Source: Periplaneta americana
Lineage: Eukaryota; Arthropoda; Insecta; Blattodea; Blattidae
Assembly (NCBI RefSeq): GCF_040183065.1
Contig: NC_091132.1
Location: 159,376,102 to 159,440,101 of the forward strand
Direction: 5' to 3'
DNA: 64,000 nt
Below are positions 37,727 to 48,974 of the stretch, piece by piece; within the stretch, counting starts at the first letter, position 1, and each line of letters begins with the position of its first letter. The notes beneath the pieces are model-generated. The model was not told the origin of the DNA. It saw nothing but the letters and a program-made list of their open reading frames with translations, and did not search any database. A program made the translations under genes and the position numbers.

Positions 37727-40564
37727 CAGACATCGGATTCTAGGGCAAATGCCTATTTTGTTTCTTTAGGAGAAAAGTAAAAATAATTATTAATATTTGT
37801 GTTTCATGGCAATTGAAAGGTATTCAAAGAGTTTTATAGTGCCCTAAAATGCCCTAAAACGGTTATTAGAGCCTAATTTGTTAATATTCGCCTAAAAATG
37901 CCTAACTCACTGTAAAGTTTCGCATTTTACTCTTACTTTTTATAATTTATACATGCATTCACTGCGAAATTTAAGGCATTTAAAAAGTGGAAAGTTTGCT
38001 TCACACCGGCCATGAAACCATTGATAAAGGAAACAAAATGTTTTGAATCTCACGACACTCGAAATAGATTTCACCGAATTTAACATGTTTGGAGGCATAA
38101 ATGCCGACAAAGAACCAACCTTAGTTTTGAAGCAGGCAACAATCACAACATGTGCTGCTACCGATTCAGAGATATACTATACTATAAAAATGACTGTTTT
38201 CGGTCTGAAATCGATTAGCTGTACTGCCCTTCAGAGTGTCATAAAATCACAATTTTTGGAGAAAGAGTGTTTTTGAAATATTTATGAAAAGTCGTAAAAC
38301 TGCGAATTAATAGGGTAAACCGTTACAAAATATTTAAAAGAATGGCCCTCCTAGTGTTAACACTACCAGGAAATGCAACAATAAGTGGAACTTTGTATTT
38401 TTGTCCAATTGAATCTCAATAACAACGGTTCATTTGAATGCTCGTTAACAGTTGCTCTTTCCCTCACCTTATTTGTGTTGAGAAGTTTTGAGCGGTAGGA
38501 CGTTTTCCTGTGAAGTTTAACGCGATAATGCCAAAAAATATAAGTGCAAAACCTACATTGATCCGGCAGTGGCTAACAGAATATTCAGAATTCATTATGA
38601 TGGAAAAATAATATTCTGCAAGATTTGTAGCAAACAGGTATGTAACAATAGTTGAAATATATAAATTCTATTAATTTTAATGAGTAGGCCTATAATATTT
38701 ATACATTGACTGAGCTATCCTGAGGTATAATTCTTTTTAAGACCACTACACTTTAACCTTTTAAATTCCGATAGTTAAAGTATTTGCAGGTCATTAAAAT
38801 TTTGATTGTTCGAACCCACTAACTTTGTGATAGAAATACGGCAATACAACAATTAGGATTTTATTTTAATTCAGTTTACTTTACATTTTTAGATTTCGCA
38901 AGAAAAGAAGTGCCACCTAAAGCAGCATGTGCAAGGAGCGGCTCATAAGGCTAAAGCTCAGCAGAAAAATCAACTGCAACAAACTTTACTAACACAGCCT
39001 GCTTCATCCAATCTCAGCAGCAATTTCTATGCTGATTTAACCAGAGCGTTTGTTGCTGCTAACATTCCCTGGAATGCAATTGAAAATCCGGTTTTAAGAC
39101 AGTTTTTATAAAAATACTGCAAACAAAATATCCCATCTGAGTCGACCCTAAGAAAAAATTACTTAGACATAATATACAATGAAACTTTAGCTTCCATTCG
39201 GGAGGATATAGGGGTCTCTGTGGATGAGACCTCAGATCCTGTGAATAGGTATATAGCAAATATGGTAGTAGGAAAACTTAGTTCTGATGGACCTTCGATT
39301 CCACACCTCGTATGTGTTAAGGAACTTTCGAAAGTGAATAGCCAAGCCATTGCTTATTTTGTAAATAAAGGCCTACAGTCTTTATACTCAGGTAATATAG
39401 ACGATTCTAAAGTTCTGTTGTTTTGTACTGATGCTGCCTCATACATGGTTGCTGCAGCTCCACTTCTTAAAACATTTTATCCTAACCTCACCCATGTAAC
39501 CTGTCTAGCACATGGCCTTCACAGGGTTTCTGAAACAATCCGGAATGAATTTCCTCTTGTCAATTCGTTTATTTCTAACACAAAAAAAAATGTTTTTGTA
39601 AAGCCCCATCCAGGATTTCAATATTCAGAGAGAACTTTCCAGATATCCCACTCCCACCTCAGCCGGTTGTTAAACGATGGGGAACCTGGATTCAGTCAGT
39701 GGTGTATTATTCTAAGTATTTTAAAGAAGTGGTCACAGTTATTGATAAATTACCTGAAACTGATAGTGCAGCGTTTGTGAAAGCAGTGAAAGATTGTCTG
39801 AATGATTCACGAGTGAAAAACGATATTGCCTACATAACATCAAACTTTTCTTTCATACCTGCAAGCATTGAACAATTAGAACGTGAAAAACAATCTCTTT
39901 GTAGCCAAATAGCAATAGTAAAGGAAGCTCAAGTGTACATACATACTGCTTTGGGCGAAACTGGGAAAAAAGTTAAAAAATAAGTGGGACAACGTATTAA
40001 ATAAGAATGTAGGATTTTCATTGCTGGAAAAAGTATCAAGAGTGATATCGGGGGAAAGTGTAAATGTTCCAGTAAGTATTAATGTTTCTATTGTACCTAA
40101 TTTAAAATTTGCGCCTCTCACATCAGTTTCGATTGAAAGAAGTTTTTCTGCTTTCAAAATGATTCTCAGTGACAAAAGGCAAAGGTTAACTGTGGAGAAT
40201 TTAGAAAAAATTCCGGTGGTGTACTGTGCAGATAATTATAATAAAGTCTGAGCATGGAACTGAATTTCAATAACTTAAAATGAGTAATCTTGATATCAAT
40301 AATCATTATTTCATTAGTTTCAATATATTAAATTTGTGCAGCTCTGTTTATAAATATAATATAGTATTCTTTTTTAATGTTTAAACATACTTTTTTGTGC
40401 GTATTTTAGTGTATAACTAAAAATTTCAGTGAAAGAAATAAATATGATACCTTGATGTGCCTAAAATGCCTATTTTCATTAAAATAGAGCCTAATTTTAC
40501 AAATTTTGAGCTTATTTTAGGCGCCTAAAACTGCAATTTTTAGTGCCTAAAAATCCGATGTCTA
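37727..40564 (+). mobile_element. hAT-B transposon, nested in hAT-A, 8-bp TSD
   Basis: The ends are CAGACATCGGATTCTAGG and, inverted, TAGACATCGGATTTTTAGG. CTTATGAT is at 37719-37726 and 40565-40572. Subterminal motifs of the type tgcctaaaa and gcctaat recur at both ends. It carries a plus-strand transposase (38528-40251) with frameshifts, related to the intact enzyme of hAT 1. Confidence 0.9.
38528..40251 (+). pseudogene. hAT-B transposase, spliced and frameshifted
   Basis: The first exon starts MPKNISAK and, after a frameshift, reads YDGKIIFCKICSKQ before a gtatgt donor. The second exon resumes at about 38893 with ISQEKKCHLKQHVQGAAHKA; together these rebuild the C-x2-C ... H-x5-H finger seen in hAT 1. 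Then FYADLTRAFVAANIPWNAIE, a stop after LRQFL, VSVDETSDPVNRYIAN (first Asp), FCTDAASYMVAAAP (second Asp), HVTCLAHGLHRVSE, a frameshift in an A-run near 39587, and FAPLTSVSIERSFSAFKMIL at the C-terminus. Sequence order and motifs match hAT 1 throughout, so the two belong to one subfamily. Confidence 0.85.
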
Positions 40565-41624
40565 CTTATGATACAGCCTTTTCTTTTTTCTTCGTGAACG
40601 ATGCTGTTTCCTTCCTCAGTTCAAAGAACCTATCGAATAATTTGCCACGACTTAGTCACCGCACTTTATTATAATATGACAGATCGCCATACTCATTATT
40701 GCATTCGTCAAGAAAGACTTAAATTGACGATGAGTGAGATCTTTCGTTCTAATTGTTGGTGTATAACGCAGTTAATAGAAATAACTTCATGGGATAAATT
40801 AACGCTTTTCACTCCGTCCTTTAGACTCCTTATTACACTCGTTTTACTTCCAACCATGGAAGGAGCACCATTGGTTGCCAAGGATATAAGTTTATTCCAA
40901 GGAAGTCCAAAATAATTTCTACAGGCTCTACATGAAATATCGGAATCATTAGTGGTATCCTTTATGAGAACAATATGTAAGAGCTCTCCTTAATCTGAAG
41001 GTTTTCAATAACGTTTCTTACAAAAATCACGAGGTGGGGATTATCGCTAACGTAAGTATTTTCATCTACTGCCAAAGAATAACAAATGAAAGGTGACAAA
41101 TAATTACTAGTTGCACCTGAACGTCCTTGGCTAGACCTCGGATGGTACGCATCACGGTGGAAGGAGACAAGCTGATAGATTCAAATTCCTACACTTGTTG
41201 TGACAAAAGTTCTTCAGTTGCAATTAAACATTCTTCAAATTTTCAATCTTTAAAAGGTTTCTAATATCTTACTATTACAAGTGAAATTTTATAACTGAGT
41301 CACACAGCCGATTCACTAACATTGTGACCTTAAACAACTTCTAGCTCATTTTCCTTCAATTGTTGAACTAATACTGCACGCTCTTCATCTTCATATCTGC
41401 CATATTCGTTACTGTGAGTTCTATAATGCATCTGTAAGTTTTATTTCTTGAGTGTGCCTACGTTTTGAAGTGTTTTCTGCTCCTTACATTTCTTGTTTAA
41501 ATGGATGGCAAGAACCGCCTCTGTTCACTAAAATGCAACGTCACAAACCGGTCCTCTGCCCTGTACAGTAAGCACGCAACAGCCAAGCACTGCCCGTGCC
41601 CGTTCATACGTGAGTTGATCACTG

Positions 41625-43075
41625 ACCTATACGGACTCTGCTGTACGTTTCACTGAGACACATTTTAATTAATCGAACTAGTTTCTTGAGAATACCAAAT
41701 TCAATAAGAATATCATATGAAACTTCTCTCTTAACCGAGTCATATACCTCTTTGAAATCTATGAATAACTGATGCATTGTACCCTTATATTCCCATTTTT
41801 TCTCCATTATCTGTCGAATACAAAAAATCTGATCAATAGTTGATCTATTACGCCTAAAACCACAATGATGATCCCCAATAATTTCATCTACATATGGAGT
41901 TAATCTTCTCAAAAGAATATTGGACAAAATTCAATTGTACGACGTCAACAAACGTGATATTCCTCGAAAGTTACTACAGTTAGTCTTGTCCCCCTTCTTA
42001 AAGATGGGTACGATTGTGGACTCCTTCCATTGCTCTGGTACAATTTCATTTTCCCAAATAGCAAGTACAAGCTTATAAATTTCATTAGATAATGCGCTTC
42101 CACCCTCTTGTATTAATTCTGCTGGAATTTGATGTATACCTGGAGACTTATAATTTTTCAGGTTTTCTATCGCAATTTCGACTTCAGAAAGCGTGGGTTC
42201 GGGTATAAATGGCTCAGCAGTTTGTATTTCAATTTCGTCCCGATCATTTCCATTTGGCCTATGTATATTTAGTAGTTGCCCAAAATAGTTTTTCCATCTG
42301 TTGGGGATTGAATGAGAGTCTGCAAGCAAGTTACCATTCTCATCCTTGATTACGTTTACCCTAGCCTGATATCCATTCTTGAATTTCTTTATGCCCTTAT
42401 ATAAATCTCTAATGTTTTTATTTTTACTATTTGTTTCTACCTCATTCAGTTTTTCCTTCAAGTAATCTCTCTTTTTATACCTAAGTGTACGATTTGCTTC
42501 CCGTCTTTTATTGAAATAATTATCTCTATTCGCCTCAACTGGATCCTGTAAGAATGTCAATTTTGCGTGTTTCCTTCTTTCTACCATGCAACAATCTTCA
42601 TCAAACCATGGTTTCTTTTTCTTAGTTTCATAATAACCTATGCTCTGTTCAGCTGCAATTTTGATATTATCTCGGATATTTTCCCACATGCTATTAACAT
42701 CTAACTCTTCCTCAACTTCGTCGGAACTTGCTAATACGGCAAATCTATTTGAAATTTCGATCTGATAATGTTGCTTAGTTTCCTTGTCCTTTAATTTCGG
42801 AATATTGAATCTTCTAATATTAACTTGTTGCTCTACTCGCTTGGCTACTGATAGTCTTTCTCTTAGTTCTCCAATTACCAAATAATGGTCAGAATTACAA
42901 TCTGCCCCCCTGAAGGTTCGAATGTCTACTATGCTAGTATGTCTCCGTTTATCTATCAAGATGTGATCTATCTGGTTATGTGTCAATCCATCTGGAGAGG
43001 TCCAAGTATATTTATGTATTTCCTTATGGGGGAATGTTGTACTTTTGACAGTTAAATTTTTTGATGTGGCAAAGT
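41625..43075 (-). pseudogene. LINE endonuclease C-terminus and reverse transcriptase N-terminus
   Basis: Starts within the endonuclease: LTHNQIDHILIDKRRHTSIV and the catalytic CNSDHYLVIGE (Asp-His pair). Next come the linker with WFDEDCCMVERRKHAKL, IPNRWKNYFGQLLN, KSPGIHQIPAELIQEGG and VPEQWKESTIVPIFKKGDKT. After a frameshift near 41930, [13 protein letters not shown] and [18 protein letters not shown] lead to the hAT-A junction at SRVRIGQ. 5' truncation removed the start of the endonuclease, so the copy was dead on arrival. Confidence 0.85.
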
Positions 43076-43619
43076 TGGTGAGATACCTACTAAAGATAAA
43101 AATTGACATTGAGCTCGAAATGGAAAGTATCACCGTCAATTTTTACTGTGGATTTGTGGTTGTTGTATCTAAGCCTACATTCTTTCCTTGTCCAGTATTT
43201 GTAGTTTATTACTGCTCTTAGGAGTGATACTTCTGTCAATTCAGTCTTTCATAATTGAGACTTTTTCTAAATTCAGTTTTCGAAACCATAAAGCTCGAAT
43301 GACCAATAAGGAAAATATAGACGTTGTGTAGAGGACTGATCAGCCCCTCACAGTCGCTGTGGACTGGCAAATGAAAGGGTTTAAATCTATTTACAATCAT
43401 AAAGAAGTTATGGACAAACATTTTTGTGGAAAATATTTATCTTAAAAAAAATGATGTGCGAAATCATTCAATCATTAGAGTCTTAACTATGTGGGCGTGA
43501 GAGACATGATATTGCTCGCACCATGTAGCCAAAACATTTTTACATGCTGCTCGAGTTTCGTCTTTGTCGCAGCAACACATGGGAGTCATAACATAAACAT
43601 GTACATATTGTATTAGATT

Positions 43620-44300
43620 ACATTACATTAGGTCTTTATTAGCAGAGTAACTGCTGGAGTTTTAACTGGCATTACAGGTCACTGCGGACTCTTTACTTTA
43701 TTTAGCTAGCTAGTAGGCAACGTGAGTACAAATTAAAATTATAAAACAAAAATATTTCTAGACACTATAGTAAGAACCAAGCTTGTGTACAGTGTGGTCT
43801 TAGCCAATAATATAACATAAAATTTACAAGGACACTTTATTAAAATACAGTAAGTAACTTAATTCAAACCAATAAATAACACAAAAAAAGAGAAAAAGAG
43901 AGAAAAAACACACAATACAAACTGTCTATCAGACAGAAGCCAGTGATATTGAATAAAAACATAAATATAGCCTACAGAAATAAAAAGGTAAAAAATACAC
44001 ACATTTGTTAATATTATATATCATGAATAATTTTATAAATTTCTTTTTTAAAATGTTCAATTTTAAAATATCTCAAATTTGAAAAATGGTTTGTAATTTT
44101 ATTATAAAGTCTTGGGCCGAAACTAGCACCATGTTTAAGAGCTGCACTTGCATGACATTTAGGCTCAGTTAATGGGAAAGTAGACTTTTGCCTTCGAGTA
44201 CGATATTCATGTCAATTAGATTTCTTTTGATTTCTGTGATAGCAAGTTTGTAAACTATAGTTATAAATTTCTTCAATAGTTCATTGTTCTTCAACTGTTA
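43620..44300 (-). pseudogene. Decayed LINE 3' end
   Basis: The minus strand near 44030-44300 reads RRQKSTFPLTEPKCHASAAL, then FGPRLYNKITNHFSNLRYFK and a final FKKEIYKIIHDI. This is the typical C-terminal end of Jockey-like LINE ORF2 (hydrophobic, LYNKLP-type motif, FKxxLKxxL). 43620-44030 would be its 3' untranslated region. Limits approximate. Confidence 0.5.
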
Positions 44301-44480
44301 ATGACTGATAAGCAAATGCGAGTTCAGAGCTTAAAATTTGTCAATAATGAAAAGTCTTTTGTTGAAAGCTATGAAAATTGGGAAGAAACTGGGATGATAG
44401 GTACACGGGAAAACCATATTAATAGTTCTCAGTGGAGCGACAGTCCGTGTGCAACCACCGGAAGGTTAAAAAAAAACATG

Positions 44481-45992
44481 GGGTCGGGCGTAGAAATTGG
44501 TTATCACTATTTTACACTAAACCTGGTTTTGAAATTAACACTAGTATTGTCTCATAAAAAATCAACAAAAAAATTTGCGGATTATCCACAAATAAGACAA
44601 TTTATAAAGAAAAAGAGTTGCACTATTTCTCATTGCGTTGGGATGGCGTCGTAGAAGTACATTCTTGGCATTAAAGGCTCACGCGCATTAATATGTAACA
44701 GATGACAAGCGCGGAACTTTCAACATTAATTTTCAGACAATCAAGGATGTTAGAGGTATATTGGATATTATCCAAACCTTTTCATGAGGCAATGAGAACA
44801 CGTTAAGAACTTTACAAGATATGAGATTGATAAGAAGAAGAGTGTGTAGTTTCCTAGTACCTGGTACTCGTTACATAGGTCGTTTTTGTGTTTACACAGT
44901 AGCTGATTTCTGAAAAGAATTTTAATAGTTTGTTACTAGGTGTGTTTCTAGTCAGTTTGTAATATATTTTTGGTCCAGGGAAAATATACATTTTTTATGA
45001 TTATACAACAATGGCTGACTTAACAGCTTATGTAGCGAGTATCGGGTACTAGTGAGTGAGATGCAAAGTTAGAAATTGTAGACGCTATAGCTCTCTCGTA
45101 AGAAAGAGTGACAGCTATTTGGGATGGAGACATACAGGAACATGACCCAACATATTTATGAACGATAACGTAATAGCCTACAGTTCTATTATTTCTAATG
45201 CATACACCAAAATTGCCTATTAAAATTATATAATGCAAAGTTCGTAAGCTATTTAAATAATTTATTTCTTTAAAATAAAAAATACACCCTGGACCACTGT
45301 AAAACCTTGAGGGTCATCTGGGCATAAGTCTACAACCCTTCCCAAAATCATGTCGAAGTAACTCCTTTTCTTTAAAATGTCCATTCTTTTCTCTTCGACA
45401 CATCGCTGTAGCCACTGCCACAATCCTTGAAACTTGGCTATCTTTTTACAGGTTATTGTTCGTGGTCTGATACTTTGAATAAATTCTAGGAACAAATCCA
45501 TAGGGCAGCCATTTCCGAAGAAAAAAACTGTTAAAGGCAAACGGTCTTTGTATTTTAAGTCGCTGGTCCATAGTATTCTTCTGATGTACAAAGGCCACTT
45601 ATCCCTTTCGCCTATTACATCTTGTATTTCTATATAAATTTTGTGCCACGACATTTTCCTGCTGCTCATTTTGAACAATTACTATCACCGAGATATATCG
45701 ATTCACTTAATCGAAACCTTAGTGCAGTTTATTCACGATGCGGAAGGAAGAAAATAGTTCCGATGAAAGAAGATTGCATCGTAGAATACACAAGCAGTCG
45801 GTAGAATTATACACGAGACCTATGACCCGTTCCATTGCATTGAGAAATAGTGCAACTCTATTTCTTTATAAATTGTCTTATTTGTGGATAATCCGCAATT
45901 TTTTTTGTTGATTTATTATCAGACAGTACTAGTCTTAATTTCAAGACAAGGTTTAGTGTAAAATAGCGATAGCCAATTTCTACGCCGGACCC
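44481..45992. mobile_element. Unclassified DNA transposon-like element, 165-bp inverted repeats, 8-bp TSD
   Basis: Ends GGGTCGGGCGTAGAAATTGG and, inverted, GGGTCCGGCGTAGAAATTGG; the inverted repeats stay similar for about 165 bp (44481-44643 and 45832-45992). AAAACATG flanks it at 44473-44480 and 45993-46000. Total 1512 bp. Between the repeats is a minus-strand ORF (45262-45678). An 8-bp TSD fits hAT, P, Merlin or Zisupton-type elements, but no known transposase motif was recognised. It sits in the host gene intron. Confidence 0.75.
45262..45678 (-). CDS. Unrecognised 138-residue protein inside the 1.5-kb inverted-repeat element
   Basis: Uninterrupted ORF of 138 residues; starts at M1 (MFKMSSRKMSW) or, with a better context (aaaatgagc), at M4. 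It begins about 155 bp inside the right inverted repeat. It is rich in aromatic and basic residues: WHKIYIEIQDVIGERDKWPL, then DLKYKDRLPLTVFFFGNGCP, then DLFLEFIQSIRPR, CKKIAKFQGLWQWLQRCVEE and a C-terminal VVDLCPDDPQGFTVVQGVFF. No signal peptide, zinc finger or DDE/RT motif is evident. Size and position suggest an element-encoded or captured gene, but a function cannot be given. Confidence 0.5.
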   Translation of the reverse strand: MFKMSSRKMSWHKIYIEIQDVIGERDKWPLYIRRILWTSDLKYKDRLPLTVFFFGNGCPMDLFLEFIQSIRPRTITCKKIAKFQGLWQWLQRCVEEKRMDILKKRSYFDMILGRVVDLCPDDPQGFTVVQGVFFILKK

Positions 45993-46574
45993 AAAACATG
46001 TTGAAGACCTTAAATAGAAACTGAGGAAAGTAAAGTTAGTAATTCGGAAGCATAATTTCAACTTTGGTCCCTTTAGGTCGCATTGTTGGGGACCCTGCTG
46101 TACTTATGAATTATTTTATTTTAAGGGTTACAAGATGGATGACACACAGTTATGTCATTCAGCTGGTTTGCCTGAACCGCTTGTTAAATTTGACAAAGTT
46201 CGTAGAACCAGTTGTTAATTTTTTTAAGTGAAAATGCAAGCTTCTTTACGGAAAGGAAGAATATTAATTCAAGAAGAAATTCCCCAGCTTTAATACTGCA
46301 GTAAACATAATACAAAAATAAACGACAATACAGCTCGAAGTGAGCATATTATTATATTGTTATTTCTCGCCAGAGTATGCAGGCAACATGCCTGCAACCT
46401 TGAAGCCCATCTGCGATTACGTCGACAGTCCTCTACCCCTTCCACTTCAATACTAACAGCGCATGTAGAACAGTGAACTGTAGTGTTCGAAAACATAATT
46501 TAGCGAAATTCGGAGGAAACAACAAAATCTTTGAAGAGTCTTGAATGCTTTGACAGAATAGGCAAACAAAAATC

Positions 46575-47240
46575 ATTTATGCATGAATGAAAGAAAGATG
46601 GTCCAGATGGTCTTTAGAAAAGGAAGCCGACTTACAAAAGTGTACTCAATAATGCGCTAGCATCAACCACTTGAGATTGTCAGCTCCTTCAAGTACTTAG
46701 AGATCACCCTACAACCAACAACAACGTCATACCGCATTCAGGACAGAACTGCAGTCGCTACAGAAGCTATGTTCGAAATGAAGAACATCACCCTGCTCTC
46801 ATTGGACACTGCCATGGTACTTTTCTACTATACTGATAATCAGTTACGGACTGGAATTAATTGGTATAAACTAAGTCTCAGAGACTTTGTCACTATTCAG
46901 GAAATGAAAGAAACGTGCCCTTGGTATCTCGAAATGTTGACTACATTTTCCTGGCTAATTTACGAAGTGGCCAAGGAAACTTTTCTACTTGAAGACCTCA
47001 GGATGCAACTCAACTCGTCAGACCATCTACTAGAAGGACGCCTGAAAAGAGAAGAGATATGGCCAGACTTCTGCTCCACGGATGATATGATGGACACAAC
47101 CAAATTAAGATCTACGACATATGCTTACAGGCTTGGCAGTTCATGGTTACCAAGACAACCTGCTGCATACACTGATGATGGCTGTGTGTGTTCGCATAAC
47201 AAAACGCAGGAATTGTCCTGTTTCTATAGAAGAATATAGC
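46575..47240 (+). pseudogene. LINE reverse transcriptase C-terminal fragment
   Basis: Plus strand, with frameshifts: MVFRKGSRLT-like, then SSFKYLEITLQPTTTSYRIQ, RTAVATEAMFEMKNITLLSL and YEVAKETFLLEDLRMQLNSS, then KREEIWPDFCSTDDMMDTT. The order (KYLGITL, thumb helices, AKETFLMEDL) is that of an arthropod LINE after the catalytic domain. 5' truncated and decayed. Confidence 0.65.
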
Positions 47241-48020
47241 AAAGTGTAAACACTCAACAATATGCACATTAGTGCACTCTTCCTCTCATCAAAAATATAA
47301 CTTAAAAAATATATAGACTTTCTACTACAAAATACACTATTAGGTACATACTTCATTTTCGTTTTTACACTTGTCCTACAATTTTTAATTCCATTCTTAT
47401 AAAATAAATTATTTTTTTCATTACGAGTATGGTATTGGCAATACTGAGTCTTATGTTTGAATCTCTTTTCTCTTATTTGCAGAGAGCAATCAGTATAGTG
47501 CTGTAGTGCAATGAAACGTCAAAACATTTGATCAAGTTTTTTTTCAGTAGTGGCGGTAGCAATAACACTGAGAATAGTAAACTAGATGATAGAATGGTTG
47601 ATGTGAAAAGTTACGGTAGAGGGTGTAAGTGTATTTTCAGATGTTTCAAACAATTTGCCAGTGTGGTCAGATATTCATGTTGATGTTGCAAATATTCTAT
47701 ATTTCTCTTCTCTCAACATCTGTGAGTTTTTAAATAACTCTACACACAATTCTTCAATAATATGTTGCTATGCAGTTTCTCTTTATGTATAGCTGCTTAT
47801 TGTTACCTTACTTAGCATATTTCGCAAAGGGAAAGTAGCTTGCTGTAAGGTTGGTGTGGTGGGGTAGAGGGGGAAGGGTTGAATCCGTGTTCTGAAATTT
47901 ACCCCATATTTCATATTAAAATTGACATTTGCGTCATTAGCAAAAGAACTGGTTGTTGGAAAGTTAGAATGCCACCACTGATTACACATAAAATAGCTTC
48001 CTGTACAATTCTTTTTGCAG
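47241..48020. other. Intron sequence upstream of host exon B
   Basis: No element recognised. The end has a strong pyrimidine tract and acceptor (ttctttttgcag, ending at 48020). Confidence 0.5.
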
Positions 48021-48161
48021 TTTTGAGGCAACAGAGTGGCCCAGTGGACATTATGTACACACCACAGCAGCTACAAGGAGGAGCCATTTTGTTATCACTA
48101 TTGGCTGCTGTCTCAGGTCCTCACACTGCCTGGACCAGCCATAATTTTGTCACACCGGTCG
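48021..48161 (+). pseudogene. Host exon B: DUF4430-type domain, continued, with frameshifts
   Basis: Strong acceptor before 48021 and consensus donor gtaagt from 48162. Taken with the last two bases of exon A, the first codon is GTT and the frame reads VFEATEWPSGHYVHT. A one-base shift is then needed to read KEEPFCYHYWLL and TLPGPA, and another to read NFVTPVG at the donor. All three blocks fit the order expected in DUF4430 (EWPNGHYVHT, YHYWLLYRLP, LVAPVGV). The exon signals are intact but the frame is not: either this is a pseudogene or the assembly has small indels. A further exon encoding the C-terminal strand was not found in the window. Confidence 0.55.
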
Positions 48162-48389
48162 GTAAGTTGAATTACTGTTAGACTGATGCTCACATAGTAT
48201 ATCGTGCACGTATTTAGGAATGGTAGCAGGAAGACCATATCGATTTCAGTTTTTAGGATTTTTAGGTTATGGTTTTGAATATGAGAGAAAACGAACGTGT
48301 TCCATTCATTATATATGCTCTGGCATGAATGAACTCTGTTCTTATAATTCCATTCAAAGACGTACATCTCTTATTTTCTTTTTAACATC

Positions 48390-48950
48390 ACTTTTGGCAC
48401 ATAGTGTTGTGCCCAAGGGCAGGTCTTTCACTGCAAACCCAGATTTCTCCAGTCTTTCCAATTTTCTGCTTTCCTCACATGATCCATACATCTTAATGTC
48501 GTCTATCATCTGATAACATTTTCTGCCCCTAACTCTTCTCCCGTTCACCTCTCCTTCCATTGCATCCTTCAGTAGGCGGTTTCTTCTCAGCCAGCGACCC
48601 AGCCAATTCCTTTTTCTTTTCCTTGTCAGTTTCAGCATCATTCTTTCTTCATCCACTCTTTCCAGCATAGCTTCATTTCTTATTCTGTCTGTCCATTTCA
48701 CACGTTACATCCTTCTCCATATTCACATTTCAACTGCTTCTATTTGCTTGTCTTCACTTCGTCGTATGTCCATGTTTCTGGCCCATACATTGCTACACTC
48801 CACACAAAGCACTTCACTAGTCTCTTCCTTAGTTCTTTGTCCAGAGATCTGCAGAAGATGCTCGTTTTTCTATTAAAAGCTTTCTTTGCCATTGCTATTC
48901 ACCTTTTGACTTTTGGCACATTTTATATTCTAAATATTTCTTCGCAGTTA
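48390..48950 (-). pseudogene. LINE C-terminal fragment
   Basis: The minus strand from about 48950 reads FNRKTSIFCRSLDKELRKRL and VKCFVWSVAMYGPETW, then after a shift KWTDRIRNEAMLERVDEERM, RKRKRNWLGRWLRRNRLLKD and GRRVRGRKCYQMIDDIKMYG. The frame is open for 115 residues (48354-48701). It is the 3' end of a LINE ORF2. A more decayed copy is at 19470-19980. Confidence 0.75.
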
Positions 48951-48974
48951 GGTCGTTACAACAGTTTTTCAACA

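Larger units (their letters stand above)
36880..41500 (-). pseudogene. hAT-A transposase relic (GTF2IRD2/ZBED-like)
   Basis: Minus-strand pieces in order: LSPSTVMRTIRGLAKDVQVQ; the first catalytic region YSLAVDENTYVSDNPHLVIF (about 41000-41090); then ISLATNGAPSMVGSKTSVI, where family members have TDGAP so the second aspartate is an asparagine, and INCVIHQQ (about 40750-40890). After the inserted hAT-B and SINE comes the dimerisation remnant GSIYLCEQ and MMKMNKPCYE (about 36930-37030). Many stops and frameshifts. It is the oldest layer of this nest after the LINE. Confidence 0.75.
36253..41624 (-). mobile_element. hAT-A transposon, old, with 8-bp TSD
   Basis: The ends are CAGTGGTCCTCAACTCAGAG and, inverted, CAGTGATCAACTCACGTATG. 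ACCTATAC lies at 36245-36252 and 41625-41632. Removing one ACCTATAC plus the element rejoins the LINE frame at SRVRIGQ and DAFPIHCG, exactly as in the copy at 59728-61398. It contains a family D SINE fragment (37380-37619) and a complete second hAT (37727-40564). Confidence 0.88.
35261..43075 (-). mobile_element. 5'-truncated LINE with 16-bp TSD, split by hAT-A
   Basis: TGGTGAGATACCTACT is present at 35245-35260 and 43076-43091, bracketing the whole insertion. The 3' end is at the left and carries a (TTAC)n tail, as read on the plus strand. After subtracting hAT-A and its duplicated 8 bp the LINE is about 2.4 kb. A second, shorter copy is at 59728-61398. Clade was not assigned with confidence; the C-terminal [11 protein letters not shown] motif is common in arthropod LINEs. 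Confidence 0.88.

Noticed and set aside
44301-44654. 117-residue plus-strand ORF
   Set aside because: It runs across the boundary of the inverted-repeat element into its terminal repeat; the same peptide appears in the opposite repeat (45858-46061), so it reflects the repeat and not a gene.
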